NCBI GenBank assembly: GCA_003427395.1
Contig: BFEA01000473.1
Coordinates: forward strand, 494,279-543,533
Length of the DNA: 49,255 nucleotides
Source: Chara braunii
Taxonomy: Eukaryota; Streptophyta; Charophyceae; Charales; Characeae
Direction of reading: 5' to 3'
Position numbers and translations under genes: made by a program
The notes under the pieces: generated by a model
What the model saw: only the letters and a program-made list of their open reading frames with translations
Databases searched by the model: none
Told to the model about the DNA's origin: nothing
Shown here: positions 9,471 through 20,860 of the stretch, piece after piece
How the letters are laid out: every line of letters begins with the position of its first letter
How positions within the stretch are numbered: position 1 is the first letter of the stretch

Positions 9471-12400
9471 GTAGAAACTTAACAATAAAATATGAGATTT
9501 TTCTTAATATTGCTTTCCTTTTTTTCATTTACTGAAAAGGATTGAATTAATGAATCGTGACCAAAAAGGTTACCACTGTACTTTCCTTGACACTCGATTC
9601 TACTCCTTTATGAAATTCCGTGCTTATTAAGTCAACTAGTTAGTACATTAGGTAGTAGACTAGTTAGTAGGCCAGAGCTTCATTTACCGTGCTCACAAAG
9701 CATTAGACCACACTGACTTCACCGAATTAAGATTTACTACATTATGTTTCCCACCATTAACGAGAAAGCGCAACCAATATCAGAGACTAATAACCTGACT
9801 GGCAATATGATTTTATTCTTGACTCAAGGAAGTTATCAAAATATACCACACCTCCGAGGATGAGGTGATGTCAACAAGGGATTAACCCTTGTGAGTGACT
9901 TGTGAGAGCCACCCTCGTGCACATACCACTTGTATCTAGCGCGACTGCATGTCCTCCCCTTAATAGCGCACACCTTTGCTATTAAAAAAATGAGGAATGG
10001 TACAAACCGTGCATGACTCATTTTCGATCACATGCGTATCTCATACAAGTATCGTTAATCCTTACTGGTGACAACAACAGGGAACATAACATGGCATAAC
10101 GTCAACCTTATGAGAGATACATACCCCCAGAAACTGACTCCTGCACATTCACGCAAGCACGCACATACTTCGTTCCCAACCCATCAACGACTCCTCTAAT
10201 CGCCTTCTGATTATTCAACCGTGAGTGATTTTCCCACCCACGAGAGGATGTTAGAGGGCGTGTAGTGCATGACGAAGATTGTTCACTGAATATCACCCCC
10301 GTTGGTGGATGATCTCAATTGCCTGTATGTTCTTCACACGAGTAACTCCAATGACGGCTCCTCCCCTCTCGAAGCGACACGCATCTTTCACAATCTCCCA
10401 TCCCTTTTTGTTATATCCTCACCTCGTGATTTTGTAACCACTCCACGGACGCAGGGCCTTATTCCCTGCTGAACGTTGATCCTTCCCCTCCGCGCACATT
10501 TATGACAGAAGTCGAGCTGACTGGGATATGCAACGTGAAATGAGAGGAAGGTCGTTGACGTCAACCGAGAACTTCTCTCGTACAGATCATCCCGCGTTCA
10601 TACACTAATGTTCCCTCCGGTAGCGCGTGCCTCTCTCTCACACTCTCTCTCTCTCATTGTGACAGTCCCCACGACCTCGTCATCTGTTTCATGGACTCTC
10701 CATAGCATCTAACCCACCAGAGAAAACGCAGATGACTTTAATGAGACGTTCTTCCGAAGTTTGCTTCATACACACATTTACACCCACACCCCTTTCTTAT
10801 ACAAGTCACGCACGAGGTTCGGTCGCAGTCAGTACTTCACCCTAGCTAATCTCAGAACAACAGCGGAAGGTGACACATATCACCTATGGAAGTAGAAAAT
10901 GCACAACAATATGCAACAAACCTAACTTTGTCGCTCGAAGGTCAGTCAAGAAGTAACAGGGGTCATGCAAACATCATCACTAATGTTCATTTATGGTGCA
11001 TTCGATGGAAATGGCAGCCACCAAGAGGGGCGGCGCTGGCTACAACGAACTCATCAAACGGCTTCTAAGCAAGAGAAGAACATGCACGTCCCTAACTTAA
11101 CAGCCTGAGTATTTTTTTCACAGACACTAGTCTGACTTCTGTCGCGTGTGTATATATCTTTCATATCCCCACTTTCACGTCATCACCCTGAACGTGACCA
11201 CCCCTACATATTGAACTGGACTCTCTCCTGGTCGTAGCCACTTTTTCTGTTTGTCACTATTCCGCGGTCTTAGTCGTTCAATCCCGAAGATGGATGGTCC
11301 CGCTTCTCTTCTCTCTCGTAATTGCCCGTCTCAGTCCCGCCATCATCGCGATCTTGCCTCCGGACTGTCTTTCACAGGCTCAGTCGGCGGGTGGTCCCGC
11401 CGCCACTGTTCCAGCCTATTGTCGGCACCAATACCCTTACAAGGGTAATTGTGCGTACTTTTGCACCTCGCAGGGGGAACACTCTTGATAAAATTTAAGG
11501 AAGTAGCGTATTTTTTGCTCGACCGTGACTGACTTTGAAGTCAGGGACGGCTGGCGCACGCATAGCTTATTCAAAGAGTGTGTGCGCGTGCACTTTGTGG
11601 GCACGCGTTAGTTAAATAGTGTGAACAGATGGACCACTCGGCGGTCGAAGTTAAAAGTAAGCTAGGGGTTCGGATAGCGTAGCACGGGCCGCAGACTTCA
11701 AACGTACTAACAAAGTCGCCACCGGTGCGAAGTTAGACCGTCGAAGCTATGGCTAGAGGAAAACTTTCGACTGACTTGCGGAAGGGCGGCATTTTGAGGC
11801 CGCACCATGTAAAGTATGCAAGTACTACAATTGACTATAAAGGTATCGACGGTAGAAGCTGTAACAAAATTGAGCTAGGTACGACGCGTGGATACGGTGC
11901 GAGCAAAAGTCGGGGTCTTTTCGACCAAAGACGATAAAAGCATGCTCTTTTCGATGAGTACTGTGGGCTACGAGAGCCTCGGCCCGTGACCGCGTCATGG
12001 CGGGGAAGTGCGCATGGTAAACTCAGCAATAACCGTCCTCCAAGCAGAGAATATGGCCGTACGGGGCTTGGGCTCAAGGGGCAGACTAAGAGAAGGCGCT
12101 GGTGCACCTTTGCAGGCCCGGATAGGCTGTAACAGCTTGCAGTTACTCTTCATATGCAGAACTGGGCTTGCTACAACCAGACTTAGGCTTAGCCCTATTG
12201 GTTACAACATTGGACTTTCATCACACAGATCCTGGAATCGAGGCCAGCATGCTGCAGCGACGGAGCGAGGAGTGCGTTTGGAGATAAACCGAGGGGTTGA
12301 GGATCCCGTGGGACTATCCCCCTTGGTTTTGCGGGGAGTCCCGACGGCGGGCCCGATGGGCAGGACTGAGGGTCGAGTCCCGACAGTTCCCGTCCCCCAA

Positions 12401-12526
12401 CTCGTTTTTTTCTAGTTTTCTTTTAATTTTTATTAATTATTATTCCTATTTTTTATTTTTATTTTTTTATTATTCCGTCCCATATTGGGACGCGGCCCGG
12501 TACAGGGACTGGCCATGGATCCCAAA
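9471..12526. other. Gene-poor stretch
   Basis: No convincing coding frame. There is a CT microsatellite near 10,631-10,658. A GGTCGAGTCC sequence (12,371-12,380) resembling a polymerase III B box is followed by a T run (12,404-12,411) that could be a polymerase III terminator, but I find no matching A box upstream. The rest has nothing I can name. Confidence 0.4.
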
Positions 12527-12592
12527 AAGCATAGCTCAGTTGGTGCACCACGAAATGCAGAAATGCAGGCCTGAGCTCGAACTCCACGGAAG
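12527..12592 (+). repeat. tRNA-like SINE relic 1
   Basis: It has an A box TAGCTCAGTTGGTGC (12,532-12,546) and a B box GCTCGAACTCC (12,575-12,585) at tRNA-like spacing. It does not fold into a clean cloverleaf by eye, so it is a tRNA-derived SINE head or pseudogene, not a tRNA gene. A GTCCC/GGGAC stem-loop (about 12,477-12,491) precedes it, as U6-like sequence precedes relic 3. Confidence 0.6.
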
Positions 12593-12819
12593 GCAGGTGA
12601 GTGAGAGTCTTACCTCACGAGTGAAATGCCGCTACCTTTTTAATTTTCGAGAGGTGGAGTTTGGATAGGGACGACACAGCAACAGGGTGCGTCGTCCGCC
12701 TCTCACAATCTGCTGAGAAAGTTTTGAGTATGAGCATGCCAGTTGGGACCAGAAAGATGCGAACTGTCTGGACGGAGCGGCACAGGGCACGGTAGGGAGG
12801 TCCGCAGCGGTGCAGACAG

Positions 12820-12944
12820 CACAAATGTGTGCATGAAACCCTTCTCCACTTCGGCCTTTAAAGCTTTCATTTGAAAACCTGGTCTAACACAAATGTGTGC
12901 ATGAAACCCTTCTCTACTTCGGCACAGGGCACGGTAGGGAGGTC
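12820..12944 (+). repeat. Short direct duplications within the SINE-rich block
   Basis: A 35-bp segment (CACAAATGTGTGCATGAAAC...) occurs at 12,820-12,854 and again at 12,888-12,922. A 24-bp segment (GGCACAGGGCACGGTAGGGA...) occurs at 12,779-12,802 and 12,921-12,944. The order is shuffled, as in fragmented, re-copied retroposons. Confidence 0.7.
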
Positions 12945-12965
12945 CCCAGGGCAGCAGACGACACG

Positions 12966-13036
12966 AACAGGTCTAACTCAGTTAGTACACCCACGAACTG
13001 TTGAAAAACGGGCCCCTGTTCGAACTCCATTGGATG
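12966..13036 (+). repeat. tRNA-like SINE relic 2
   Basis: A-box-like TAACTCAGTTAGTACACC (12,974-12,991) and B box GTTCGAACTCC (13,018-13,028). Between the boxes it shares CACGAACTG-type sequence with the other relics, so they are one family. No intact cloverleaf. Confidence 0.6.
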
Positions 13037-13106
13037 CATATCAGTAGGACACTACCAACCGCTCCGCTATTGCCAGTTGGGTATGCCGCGGGGCTCAGCC
13101 CCGCTT

Positions 13107-13155
13107 GTATCCCTTGGGACATCCCTTAAAATTGGAATTAGTATGGCCCCTGCAT
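13107..13155 (+). ncRNA. U6 snRNA-like fragment with internal deletion
   Basis: The plant-type U6 5' end is recognisable (CCCTTGGGACATCC stem-loop then TTAAAATTGGAA), followed directly by TTAGTATGGCCCCTGC. The roughly 14 nt that should hold the ACAGAGA box are missing, so it cannot be a working U6. A GC-rich hairpin (13,087-13,103) lies just upstream and a tRNA-like segment follows. Confidence 0.6.
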
Positions 13156-13182
13156 TGGTTCCGGGCCTGGTTATACTACCCA

Positions 13183-13240
13183 AGAGCTTAGCTCAATGGG
13201 CATACTCATGAACACCTTGAACTGTTAAACTGCGGACTCC
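13183..13240 (+). repeat. tRNA-like SINE relic 3
   Basis: A box TAGCTCAATGGGCATA (13,189-13,204) and a shared CATGAACACCTTGAACTG body; the B box is degraded. It directly follows a U6-like segment, separated by TTATACTACCCAAGAGC. Confidence 0.5.
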
Positions 13241-13329
13241 GCTAAAAACAAATGAGTAAAAGGCTGCAACAGTGAAGTACCTGGGGCCAGCCACGTTTTG
13301 TAGGAATATCCCATTGCTGGGCCCACGGT

Positions 13330-13420
13330 TTAGTCCTTCGGTATATCTGTTAAAATTGGAACGATACATAGAAGATTAGCATGGCCCCTGCGCAAGAATG
13401 ACACGCAGATCTGGGACTAT
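13330..13420 (+). ncRNA. U6 snRNA pseudogene or U6-derived SINE head
   Basis: Strong match to U6: a TCCTTCGG 5' loop, then AAAATTGGAACGATACATAG, AGATTAGCATGGCCCCTGCG and CAAGAATGACACGCAGATC (internal stem-loop region). One base of the ACAGAGA box is changed (ACATAGA). There is no plant USE/TATA pair upstream and no T-run terminator after it; the sequence instead continues into TGGGACTATACCC, as after the shorter copy at 13,107. It is best seen as a retroposed derivative. Confidence 0.75.
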
Positions 13421-13782
13421 ACCCAACTATGTTGGCTGTTTCCCAGGTTTGGGCCTTGCGGGATTTGATCCCATGACCTGTAATTTGTATTACTGTGAGG
13501 AGTCAAGTAGAAAAGGTTGAAGGCCGAGTACGTCGAGGTTCACTCCGCTTGCTTTCACGCAGCGAATTTGGTGGAGGGGAAGTTGCTCGCGATGCGCTAT
13601 GTTGATGAGTGTATATGTAGGGCGTCTCCCTTATGCACTACTAATCACCATAACTAGATATGGGCAGCTCTATCGGTGGCAGAATAGGGCACGGCGCTCG
13701 AGTGGAGGTGAGCACTTTTTTCGTAGTCATGTGCTTGCTGGTGGGAGGACAGTAGCCACCAAATCCGCACTTCACGTGGTGC

Positions 13783-14140
13783 TTCTTCAACGTGGCAGAT
13801 CTCCATCTCTGTCGAGTTGTTGCTCTTCGTCATCATCCTAGGAGTTCGCTTGAAAACGTGAGCAGTTCATCTACAGCACACAAGAAACAGAGGAAATGGG
13901 TCTTTTGAAAGAGGATGCACGTTCTGGCCGAAATCCGGTCCAGGTACGTGGAGGTGAGAGTGATTCTTCAACGTGGCAGATCTCCATCTCTGTCGAGTTG
14001 TTGCTCTTCGTCATCATCCTAGGAGTTCGCTTGAAAACGTGAGCAGTTCATCTACAACACGCAAGAAACAGAGGAAATGGTACTTTTGAAAGAGGATGCA
14101 CGTTCTGGTCGAAATCCGGTCCAGGTACGTGGAGGTGAGA
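13783..14140 (+). repeat. 181-bp tandem duplication
   Basis: Two head-to-tail copies with period 181 (CTTCAACGTGG at 13,785 and 13,966), differing at only a few bases, so the duplication is recent. No gene is evident in either copy. Confidence 0.9.
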
Positions 14141-14919
14141 GAGGGAAAGTGCCGAAGGTGGGAAATGGATATGGCGAAGCGAGAAATCTGTAGCCTGCTC
14201 AACTCTTAATGGAATCGGGTGAGGAATGAAGCCAAGTGGAGGTTTTTCATATGGGCGAGTTGAATGGCAAAGTCGGCTCGACGTTTAGATGAATGAGGGA
14301 GCAGCTAGGAGAAAAAGGGAATGCGCGGGAAAGGCGAGAGGAAAAGCGAAGCGAGGAGGAAATTGGGATATTTCCTCCATTTCTCGATGAAACGGGACGA
14401 GTGAAGGGTTGAAATTGGGGTTTTGGGGCGGTGTGATCGCAATGGCAGTGTTAGTTTTTGCGTTAAGTTGTTAGTTTGGTCAGGACAGCTACTAGGGGCT
14501 GCGCGGTAGCAANAGAGAGTTTTTGAGGTATGATCGTGTATCTTCCCATATTCTGGCGGAAGATTCTTCTGAGCAAACGTAACAATTTTGATCCTGTAGA
14601 TTGTGCTCACCGTGGCAGTTATTGGAAGTTCATCTTCATCACGACGATTGCCTTGCTTGTCACACCTTGATGGGCGCCGTCGAGGTGGGCCGTTGGTATT
14701 TCGAGACTAATATGATTGTGTTTTTTTTTGTTTTTTTTTCGGCTGCTCCTCGTCATCTTTATCGTATTCCTCTGTCGTAGAGGTTGTCTTCATGGTGCGT
14801 TTTTTTTTGCCATTTAGCCCATCGTCTCCATCATCATTGTGTCTTATAAGGTTCATCGTGCGCCCCATTTTATTGAGACAAGTTGTCCCTGAAAGAAGTG
14901 GATGAATTATGCGTCGTTT
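14141..14919. other. Stretch without supported gene
   Basis: G/A-rich then T-rich sequence with an N at 14,513. Short frames on both strands look spurious. Confidence 0.4.
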
Positions 14920-15016
14920 TTCGAGTTGTCTCTAAAAGATATGTTTTAGGTAAACTCCTGCGTGACATGACTGGGAGGACCCTCGTTTTCACGCGAGGGC
15001 CGATGCGCTCGACACC
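14920..15016 (+). repeat. R1 repeat, 3'-end fragment (R1-E)
   Basis: TTTTCGAGTTGTCTC, GCGTGACATGACTGGGAGGA and GATGCGCTCGACACC match the 3' part of R1-B and R1-C in the same order. It abuts the first R2 copy. Confidence 0.65.
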
Positions 15017-16223
15017 GTGATCTCTACTCAATAACCCAAAGTTTATCTCTCGCATCCGTTAGTCTAATCACTACACGCCAACCTCGCTTTAGGAAAAACT
15101 ATCGACTTCAATGGCTGAGCCGCGCACACAGTTCTCTCGAGTAAGTTTGACTTTGGTGCTTTCCCCGTCTCTTACTGCTACTAATATATCTTGCTCAAGC
15201 CGTCACACCTTACCACATCATCTTCGGTCATAACTCTCCCAAAGTTAAACAACCTCACACGTTAGTATAAATTTTTAGACATACGTAGAAGTTGTCTTGG
15301 TGATAGGTGAGGGTAGGTTTATCACTTGTTTACAAAGAACTGCTCCGACAGAGAAGGCGATACCAACTTTCCGAGTCTCGCATAACATCATCCCCCTCTC
15401 TCACATGTGGTAACTAGCACCCTCTCATCACAAGAACACGAAATCACTGATTGTCACGGCGAGGAAGAGGTCAGTGATGCCACAAAAGAATGAAGCTCAT
15501 TCCACTATCTCACGTAGAAGTGGCCAAACCCTTTTTGCTCCCCCGAATGACCAGATCTCCTGTCCTTGCAGCTAGTAGCGGTTCCATGGATCGCAGTTGC
15601 GCGCTCTCGCAGCTTACAGGCCACCGTTGCTTGCTTTCACTGGCTGCATCACGCAATGTAACAACCAGAGACGAGAGGTGACGTCAACAGGAAACTTCTC
15701 TGCCTTTCCCCAAGAATGTCTGACTTCCTCCCCCTTCTCGCAGGCTCACACACGTGCCGCGCGCCTCCCACGTGTAATCGCCTCGTGATTCAGCCCTGGT
15801 ATCTACCCGAACTGGCCTCTGGGTCGCTCTCTCTCTCTTCAGCCTTCGTTCTCTTTTTTGTGTTAACCTCCCCGTTGCCTTGAGCTAGCCTCAGGGCAAC
15901 TCGCTACAGGCCCCCTCCCTCGAAATGCGCTGGTTCTCAGACCTCCCTCACTGTCACTGCCTCATGCGCGTGTTCTCTCTCACTGGGTCCCACTGCACGG
16001 GCTCAACCCTGACGCCCCCGTCGCGAGCTGGGCTCTGGACCGTCCTCAATTGGTCGCGCACGCGGGCGGTTTCTGCGAACCTGGCCCGGTCCATTCCAAG
16101 ACTGGAGATCAGTCTCTCGGTCACTGGCTTCGCTCTCCGCTTCTGAATCGCGGTCCAGGTGCCGCTGCTCTCGCTCCACTGTGTCCATCGAAGTCTCCTC
16201 CTCCAGGTAGGAAACAATAACCC
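15017..16223. repeat. R2, copy A (1.2-kb dispersed repeat)
   Basis: Near-identical to 33,994-35,204 in the same orientation, with a few substitutions and small indels. Read on the minus strand it begins TGTTTCCTACC and ends GTAGAGATCA, so it has the TG...CA ends of an LTR, but I find no target duplication. Its short frames change between copies and look non-coding. Confidence 0.85.
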
Positions 16224-17758
16224 TCAACTCGTCTTTAACCCCGTCTCTTCTGCACCTCCTCCCCGCTCGGTCCTTAGCCTCCGTGATGGACAGCTGCAGC
16301 CTCTGGTCGGCCCTCATTCTCTCTTCCTTTCCCCCTTCAACGTTGATTTCCAGCCTTGCCTCCTAGCTGCAATGGCTGTTGTCCAGGATTGAGGTCACGG
16401 TAGGCCCCTCCCCGGACATCCGCTCCCACTTCTAGGTGAACTGAAGGTGTGTCGGCCTGTAGCCGTGCAGCCCATTGCTCCGTACCATGTTTGCGCTCCC
16501 CCAAACAGACAACTAACATTAGGTTACCCGCTTCCGGAAATTCCCGGGAATAGTCAGGCCTCAACGCACACACGCGCAAGCAGGACTGCCTCACACCCAT
16601 GCCATAGCACAGTTCCCCCTTTAGGGTGTCCACCACCAGCGCGGCAAGACTGCTCATGCCTAGATATCCAGAGGTTCGCCCCCTCTCTCTTTTATAGGAT
16701 CGCCGCTCACCGCGATCCCGACGCTCTAAACGAGGGGGGTCAGACAACTCTGACCGTTCTGTATTCCCGAAAAAATAAATGAAGGAGAAACATTTACTTT
16801 CCAAAATTTCGCGAGGCAAGTAGAGCGAAAGAGGACAGCGGAGCCGGAGCCCCAACGGTCGCCTTGGAGGTGAAGTGACCCAGGTCTGACGCGGTAGTCC
16901 CATAACGGGATACCGACATGAACTTCCCTCCACTCAAAAATGCGCTACTTATCTATCCCTGGCGGGTACCCGCGTCGGATGGTAAGGAGGAGGCTTATGA
17001 CCTTCCACAAGGGGTGACAAGCCTCCTACCAAAGCGGTCGCGAGCTGCCCCTCTTTTGGGCCCCTCATGCGCGACAGTGTGCCAAGCGATTCATCCCTGA
17101 GGCGAAAACGAAAAATCGGGCCAGTCTAGGCCATCCAGTGGCGACCTCAATTCAAATTTGAGCCATCGGCCCTGCGAAACGACTGGCTGGAGAAGCCTGT
17201 AGGAGACTCTAAAATCATAATACTAATAGTAGTAGTAATAATAATAATAATAGTAGTAGCAGAATCAGAACTAAAATGCGGGTTCAAATTTGACGTTTTA
17301 TGTTTCCTTTTTCCTTTTCCTCCCTTTGACAATGACCTCTGCCCCGTGCACCTAACCCATAAACTGGTGGAGAGGTACTCGGCGCGGAGTAGAAAAGCCC
17401 ACACCGGACCCTCTACCTCCGCATCCTAGGGCGAGCCTGGCGGCTACCACGGCTGTAGGCCGGTAGTGCTCTGTTGTACAGCAGAGCGCCGAGCCTGCGT
17501 GGACCAAAGGAAAGTCCTATGGCGCACCCTCCTTTTGTTGAGGCAGGCACTAACAGGACCAGTCCACGTCGGGCACAGCCCGGGTACTAGGGGTCGTAGA
17601 AGTTTGGGGACATGCCTATAGGTCGTGACGTCGGAGCAGGAGGCTGGTACCAAGCAGGGACTTGGTACACAGAGGACGGTCGGGACACCGCGCCCTCCGA
17701 CATGATACCAAACCCCCACCCAGCGTCCTCGCTGGGTTGAAAGATGCAACCCAGCAAG
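16224..17758. other. Stretch without supported gene; trinucleotide repeat
   Basis: Long but compositionally odd frames exist on the minus strand (16,337-16,933) without recognisable domains. A TAG/TAA trinucleotide run lies at about 17,219-17,262. Confidence 0.35.
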
Positions 17759-17765
17759 TATAAAA
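17759..17765 (+). promoter_or_regulatory. TATA box
   Basis: TATAAAA, followed by a pyrimidine-rich stretch of about 280 bp with no ATG until 18,046. This is a plausible core promoter and 5' leader for the small ORF downstream. Confidence 0.45.
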
Positions 17766-18045
17766 CAACATCGAGCCTCAACATTTTCATTCGTTCACCT
17801 CGCTACTGGTTCGCAGTGACTTGCGCTAGTTGCCGATTTTCTCATCGTAGCATCTTTCTCTCCCTCCTCTTTTCTTCTCGTTGTGACCTTTTTTCTTTCT
17901 TTTTCCTCCCTTCCGTCGCGCGTGCCGAATCTTTGCGTGGTCTACGCCGTCATTTTTCCTTTTTCCTCTTTGCTTCTTTCGTAGTTTTCATTGCCGTACA
18001 CCATCTCTTTTCAATTTCCTCCCAACCAGCGTTCAACTCTGCACC

Positions 18046-18487
18046 ATGCCTGAAGCACGTAAGGGATATGGTGGAGGAAGGGGTGGCAGAGGGGGGAAAG
18101 CGTGTGAAGAGCCCCCGGCTCGCGCGCGGCGTAAATACAGTTCGGAGGAGGAGGAAGATGAGCCACAAGGCTTTGGTGCTCACTCGAAGCGCATGGTATG
18201 AGAGAACTCCATCCCCTGACAGGATGAAGTATTTCCAGAAGAAGTTCAAAGCGCGCTATGGCGCGCCCAACACTTCTTCCCCTCCTTACACTCCTAGAGC
18301 CCCCACCACCCCCATGGCGAGCAGAGCCCTAGTGACCGCCCCCTCCGTTCCTTGCACTGCTCCCTCCATCTCTCATCCCAATGGTTGTACCCTTTCCTGC
18401 ATCTTCTTCCTTCTCGTCTTACTTCAGGTTGAGTTCATGGCTGTTTTCTATATCATGTATAAGCACGATTTCCTCTCGAATTTGTGA
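18046..18487 (+). pseudogene. RGG-box/acidic ORF, probably frameshifted
   Basis: The ATG at 18,046 is the first one after the TATA box and sits in a good context (GCACCATGC). It opens a 51-codon frame to 18,201 with a Gly/Arg-rich segment (GYGGGRGGRGG, residues 7-17), a basic patch and an acidic run SSEEEEDE. RGG plus basic and acidic patches is typical of RNA-binding proteins and of some retrotransposon Gag N-termini. After the stop, the overlapping frame continues with basic and Pro/Thr-rich sequence (YERTPSPDRMKYFQKKFKAR...) to 18,487, suggesting a frameshift near 18,195. No domain I can name; a decayed Gag start is the best guess. Confidence 0.35.
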
Positions 18488-18783
18488 ACCTTTTCCTTTT
18501 AAAGCCCTATAGTGTCCCAGGCTTGAGCGTTTGAATACCTTAAAGTCGGGGATGCAGGTTCCTCATGAACCAGGCCGCTTGTCGGCCACCAAATAAAATT
18601 AAAGAAGGATTATGCTTCCACTTTCTCGTTTGCTGCTGGTTCTAACCTCTTGTCATTCTGAAATCTGTTTTCTGCCTGGATTTTTACAGCAAAAAGTTAC
18701 CTCAACACTCATCGTGGCTGCAAAGTCGATAGTAGTGTCAGTCTGATCTCAATGACCGCGAAGCTCATTTTGTTTGCCATGCT
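18488..18783. other. Stretch without supported gene
   Basis: Nothing recognised. Confidence 0.3.
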
Positions 18784-18965
18784 GGGAATAGGGCATACCA
18801 AAACCCTTTTTCTGTTCTCTGGCTTGAGTGAGACGTCTTCTCAACTTCTTCAAACAACTCAGGGAATACCAAACCCTGTTTTCTTTCTCTCATCTGAGTG
18901 AGACATCTTCTCAACTTTTCAGATAAGGAAAATGGGATACCAAACCCCTTTTTTTTTCTCTGGTC
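18784..18965 (+). repeat. Three-copy tandem repeat, about 70-75 bp
   Basis: GGGAATACCAAACCCTG-type starts at about 18,786, 18,862 and 18,932, each followed by a T-rich tract and, in the first two, GAGTGAGACATCTTCTCAAC. Confidence 0.75.
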
Positions 18966-19789
18966 TGGGGAACTTCAAATAAGTTTTTATATACCTGCAA
19001 AACAACTAGTTCCACAAACAACAGACTATGCCCCAGCAAGCATTCTCCCCGACAATTAATAGCCAAGCAACAGGTAAACAAAATAAACCCAGAATAAAAT
19101 AATAAAATAATAAAATAATAGACACAACAAGACAATTCTTCACACCCAAGAGTTGTTGATTGCCTTGGTTTTGGTCCACCACTAGTCATGAATGCCAGAC
19201 CTCCCGTTAGTCTGACATACCCTATTCGTCCCGCCTTAGGCCAGGACTAGTCAGACCATTTGTCTTGATAGCCCCTTTGACCTGCCTCCAGGTCAGGACC
19301 AGCATACCCACTACTCGAGTATGGCATCCCTTTCGCACTCTCGCGAGGACACCCAGACTATAGCGGGTCTGGTCACCCTACGACAGTAGACCTCGCGTCA
19401 GTCAAACTGTCCCGAACCCGGATTTGACCACTGCGGTCGGGGACCGGCTCACCCACCAGTTTTTGGCCTAGGGCGCTGACTGCCCTGCCCAGATTTTTTA
19501 ACGTGGGACCCGCTCTAACCACAGTTCCAGGCTTTGGCGAACCTCATTGGATTGTATCCTCTGACTATGGCAGGGTTCCAGCCGACCCCTTTTCACCTCG
19601 AAGGCTAGACCCCCGGAGTCTTAGTCTCAGTCGACTACGAAATTCGACACTCGCGTCGGGGACCTACTGGCTCGACCAGATTGCAACCTACTTCGGTAAA
19701 GCTCTGGCTGACCCCGACAATCAATACATCTTTAGGTTAGAGAAGAAGATCCCAGACATAGATAATCAGGCAAGCATCTCATAACCCAC
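18966..19789. other. Stretch without supported gene, downstream of element 1 integrase
   Basis: AATAA-type simple repeat (about 19,096-19,122). From 19,190 to 19,470 there are many short inverted repeats (for example GACCTG/CAGGTC near 19,279-19,294). No LTR matching the region upstream of the primer-binding site at 29.35 kb could be found by eye. Confidence 0.35.
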
Positions 19790-20240
19790 AAGCAGACTGC
19801 CCATGCCCCACAACAAGACAAACATTTCTCAAGAGACGTCCCTTCAGTCTCAAGAGGCACTGAACAACAATATGATAACTAACACCAAACCCTTGCAGGA
19901 GACCACCCTTCAGTCTCAAGAAGGATGCTTAGTGCTGGCCCCAGAGAGGTCCCTTCCCTCAGCTGGGAATTTTTTTTCCAAGAGACGTCCCGTCAGTCCC
20001 AAGGAAATACTGAAATGCTGATCTCAGAGAGGTCCCTTCCCTCATCCGAGTGAAGACAAACAACTTAGTTAAGAAACACGAAGTCCCTTTACTGACAACT
20101 CTCAGTTAGGTAAAGCTGGACTTCTTTATGCCTGTCCTCATCTGAATTTCTTCGATGGACAACCTAGTCAGAGACACGAAGTTCTTCTGCTGACTACTCC
20201 CAATCAGGCAGAACCGAACTTCTTTATGCCCATCATACTT
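19790..20240 (+). repeat. Ladder of short tandem duplications
   Basis: Three diverged units of about 75 bp built around AAGAGACGTCCCTTCAGTCTC and AGAGAGGTCCCTTCCCTC (about 19,830-20,050). They are followed by a duplication of about 100 bp with shared ACACGAAGT and GAACTTCTTTATGCC (about 20,061 and 20,160). Confidence 0.65.
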
Positions 20241-20639
20241 TTCTCTTTATCATAAGAATAATACTGATTACATCTTTTGACGTGCCACAGCCATGAGCTC
20301 CTCAGGTCTTTGACACTGCGTCAATGCTCAAGGAAACCGTATCTCACAATTATTTCCCCACTCTCAGGGACTTGACACTCCTGGATCGACTGTAGCACTG
20401 CATCAAAATTATGATCTCATTAACTATGTTGCTTGCTGAAACAGAAAATTAACTGACATGCTGAAAAATTGAAATGTTGAATTGACCATGCAAAAAACGA
20501 TCACAGTCTGCTGAATTTTCAGTCTTGCTGTCTCATTGTCTTACTGTACTTTCTCTCAGTTTTCGGGAACTATTCTCTCACTTGGATGGTTGACCCTTTC
20601 TTCCTCTCTTTGTGGTCATTGTAGGGATCAGATCAGGGT

Positions 20640-20860
20640 CTCTGAAAATAAACTTACGAAGTCTTCACCCTGATACCATGTCATGAACCCTGGATCCATC
20701 CATTTCTGATATCTCATAAACTTTGTCTTCTGCTTCTCCTGTAATTCTGTAAGGACCGAACCATCTGGGCTCCAATTGTTTAGTCCACTAAGTCTCAAGA
20801 GAACTGTCAAATAGAAGGACAACGTCACCAACTTTCAATTTTTCCTTTCTTATATATCTT
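20640..20860 (-). pseudogene. Integrase C-terminal GPY/F module (element 1)
   Basis: The minus strand reads KLKVGDVVLLFDSS, then two in-frame stops around TKQLEPRWFGPYRI, then an acidic/basic tail. VGD-x-V and W-F-GPYRI are the hallmarks of the GPY/F module that follows the integrase core in Ty3/Gypsy elements. The element 2 copy at 39.7 kb has the matching RRFKGPYRVAKR. Confidence 0.75.

Noticed and set aside
12527-13240. Functional tRNA genes
   Set aside because: A and B boxes are present but the arms do not pair into a cloverleaf, and no terminator follows.
13330-13420. Functional U6 gene
   Set aside because: The ACAGAGA box is altered, and plant USE/TATA promoter elements and a T-run terminator are absent.
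15490-15681. 63-codon frame repeated at 34,467-34,658
   Set aside because: It is part of the R2 repeat; conservation follows from recent duplication, not coding constraint.
16337-16933. 198-codon minus-strand frame
   Set aside because: No family resemblance, low-complexity Arg-rich segments, and an overlapping open frame on the other strand. Length alone is not convincing.
18196-18222. Intron bridging the RGG ORF
   Set aside because: GT...AG spacing would be only 27 nt, too short to splice. A frameshift is more likely.
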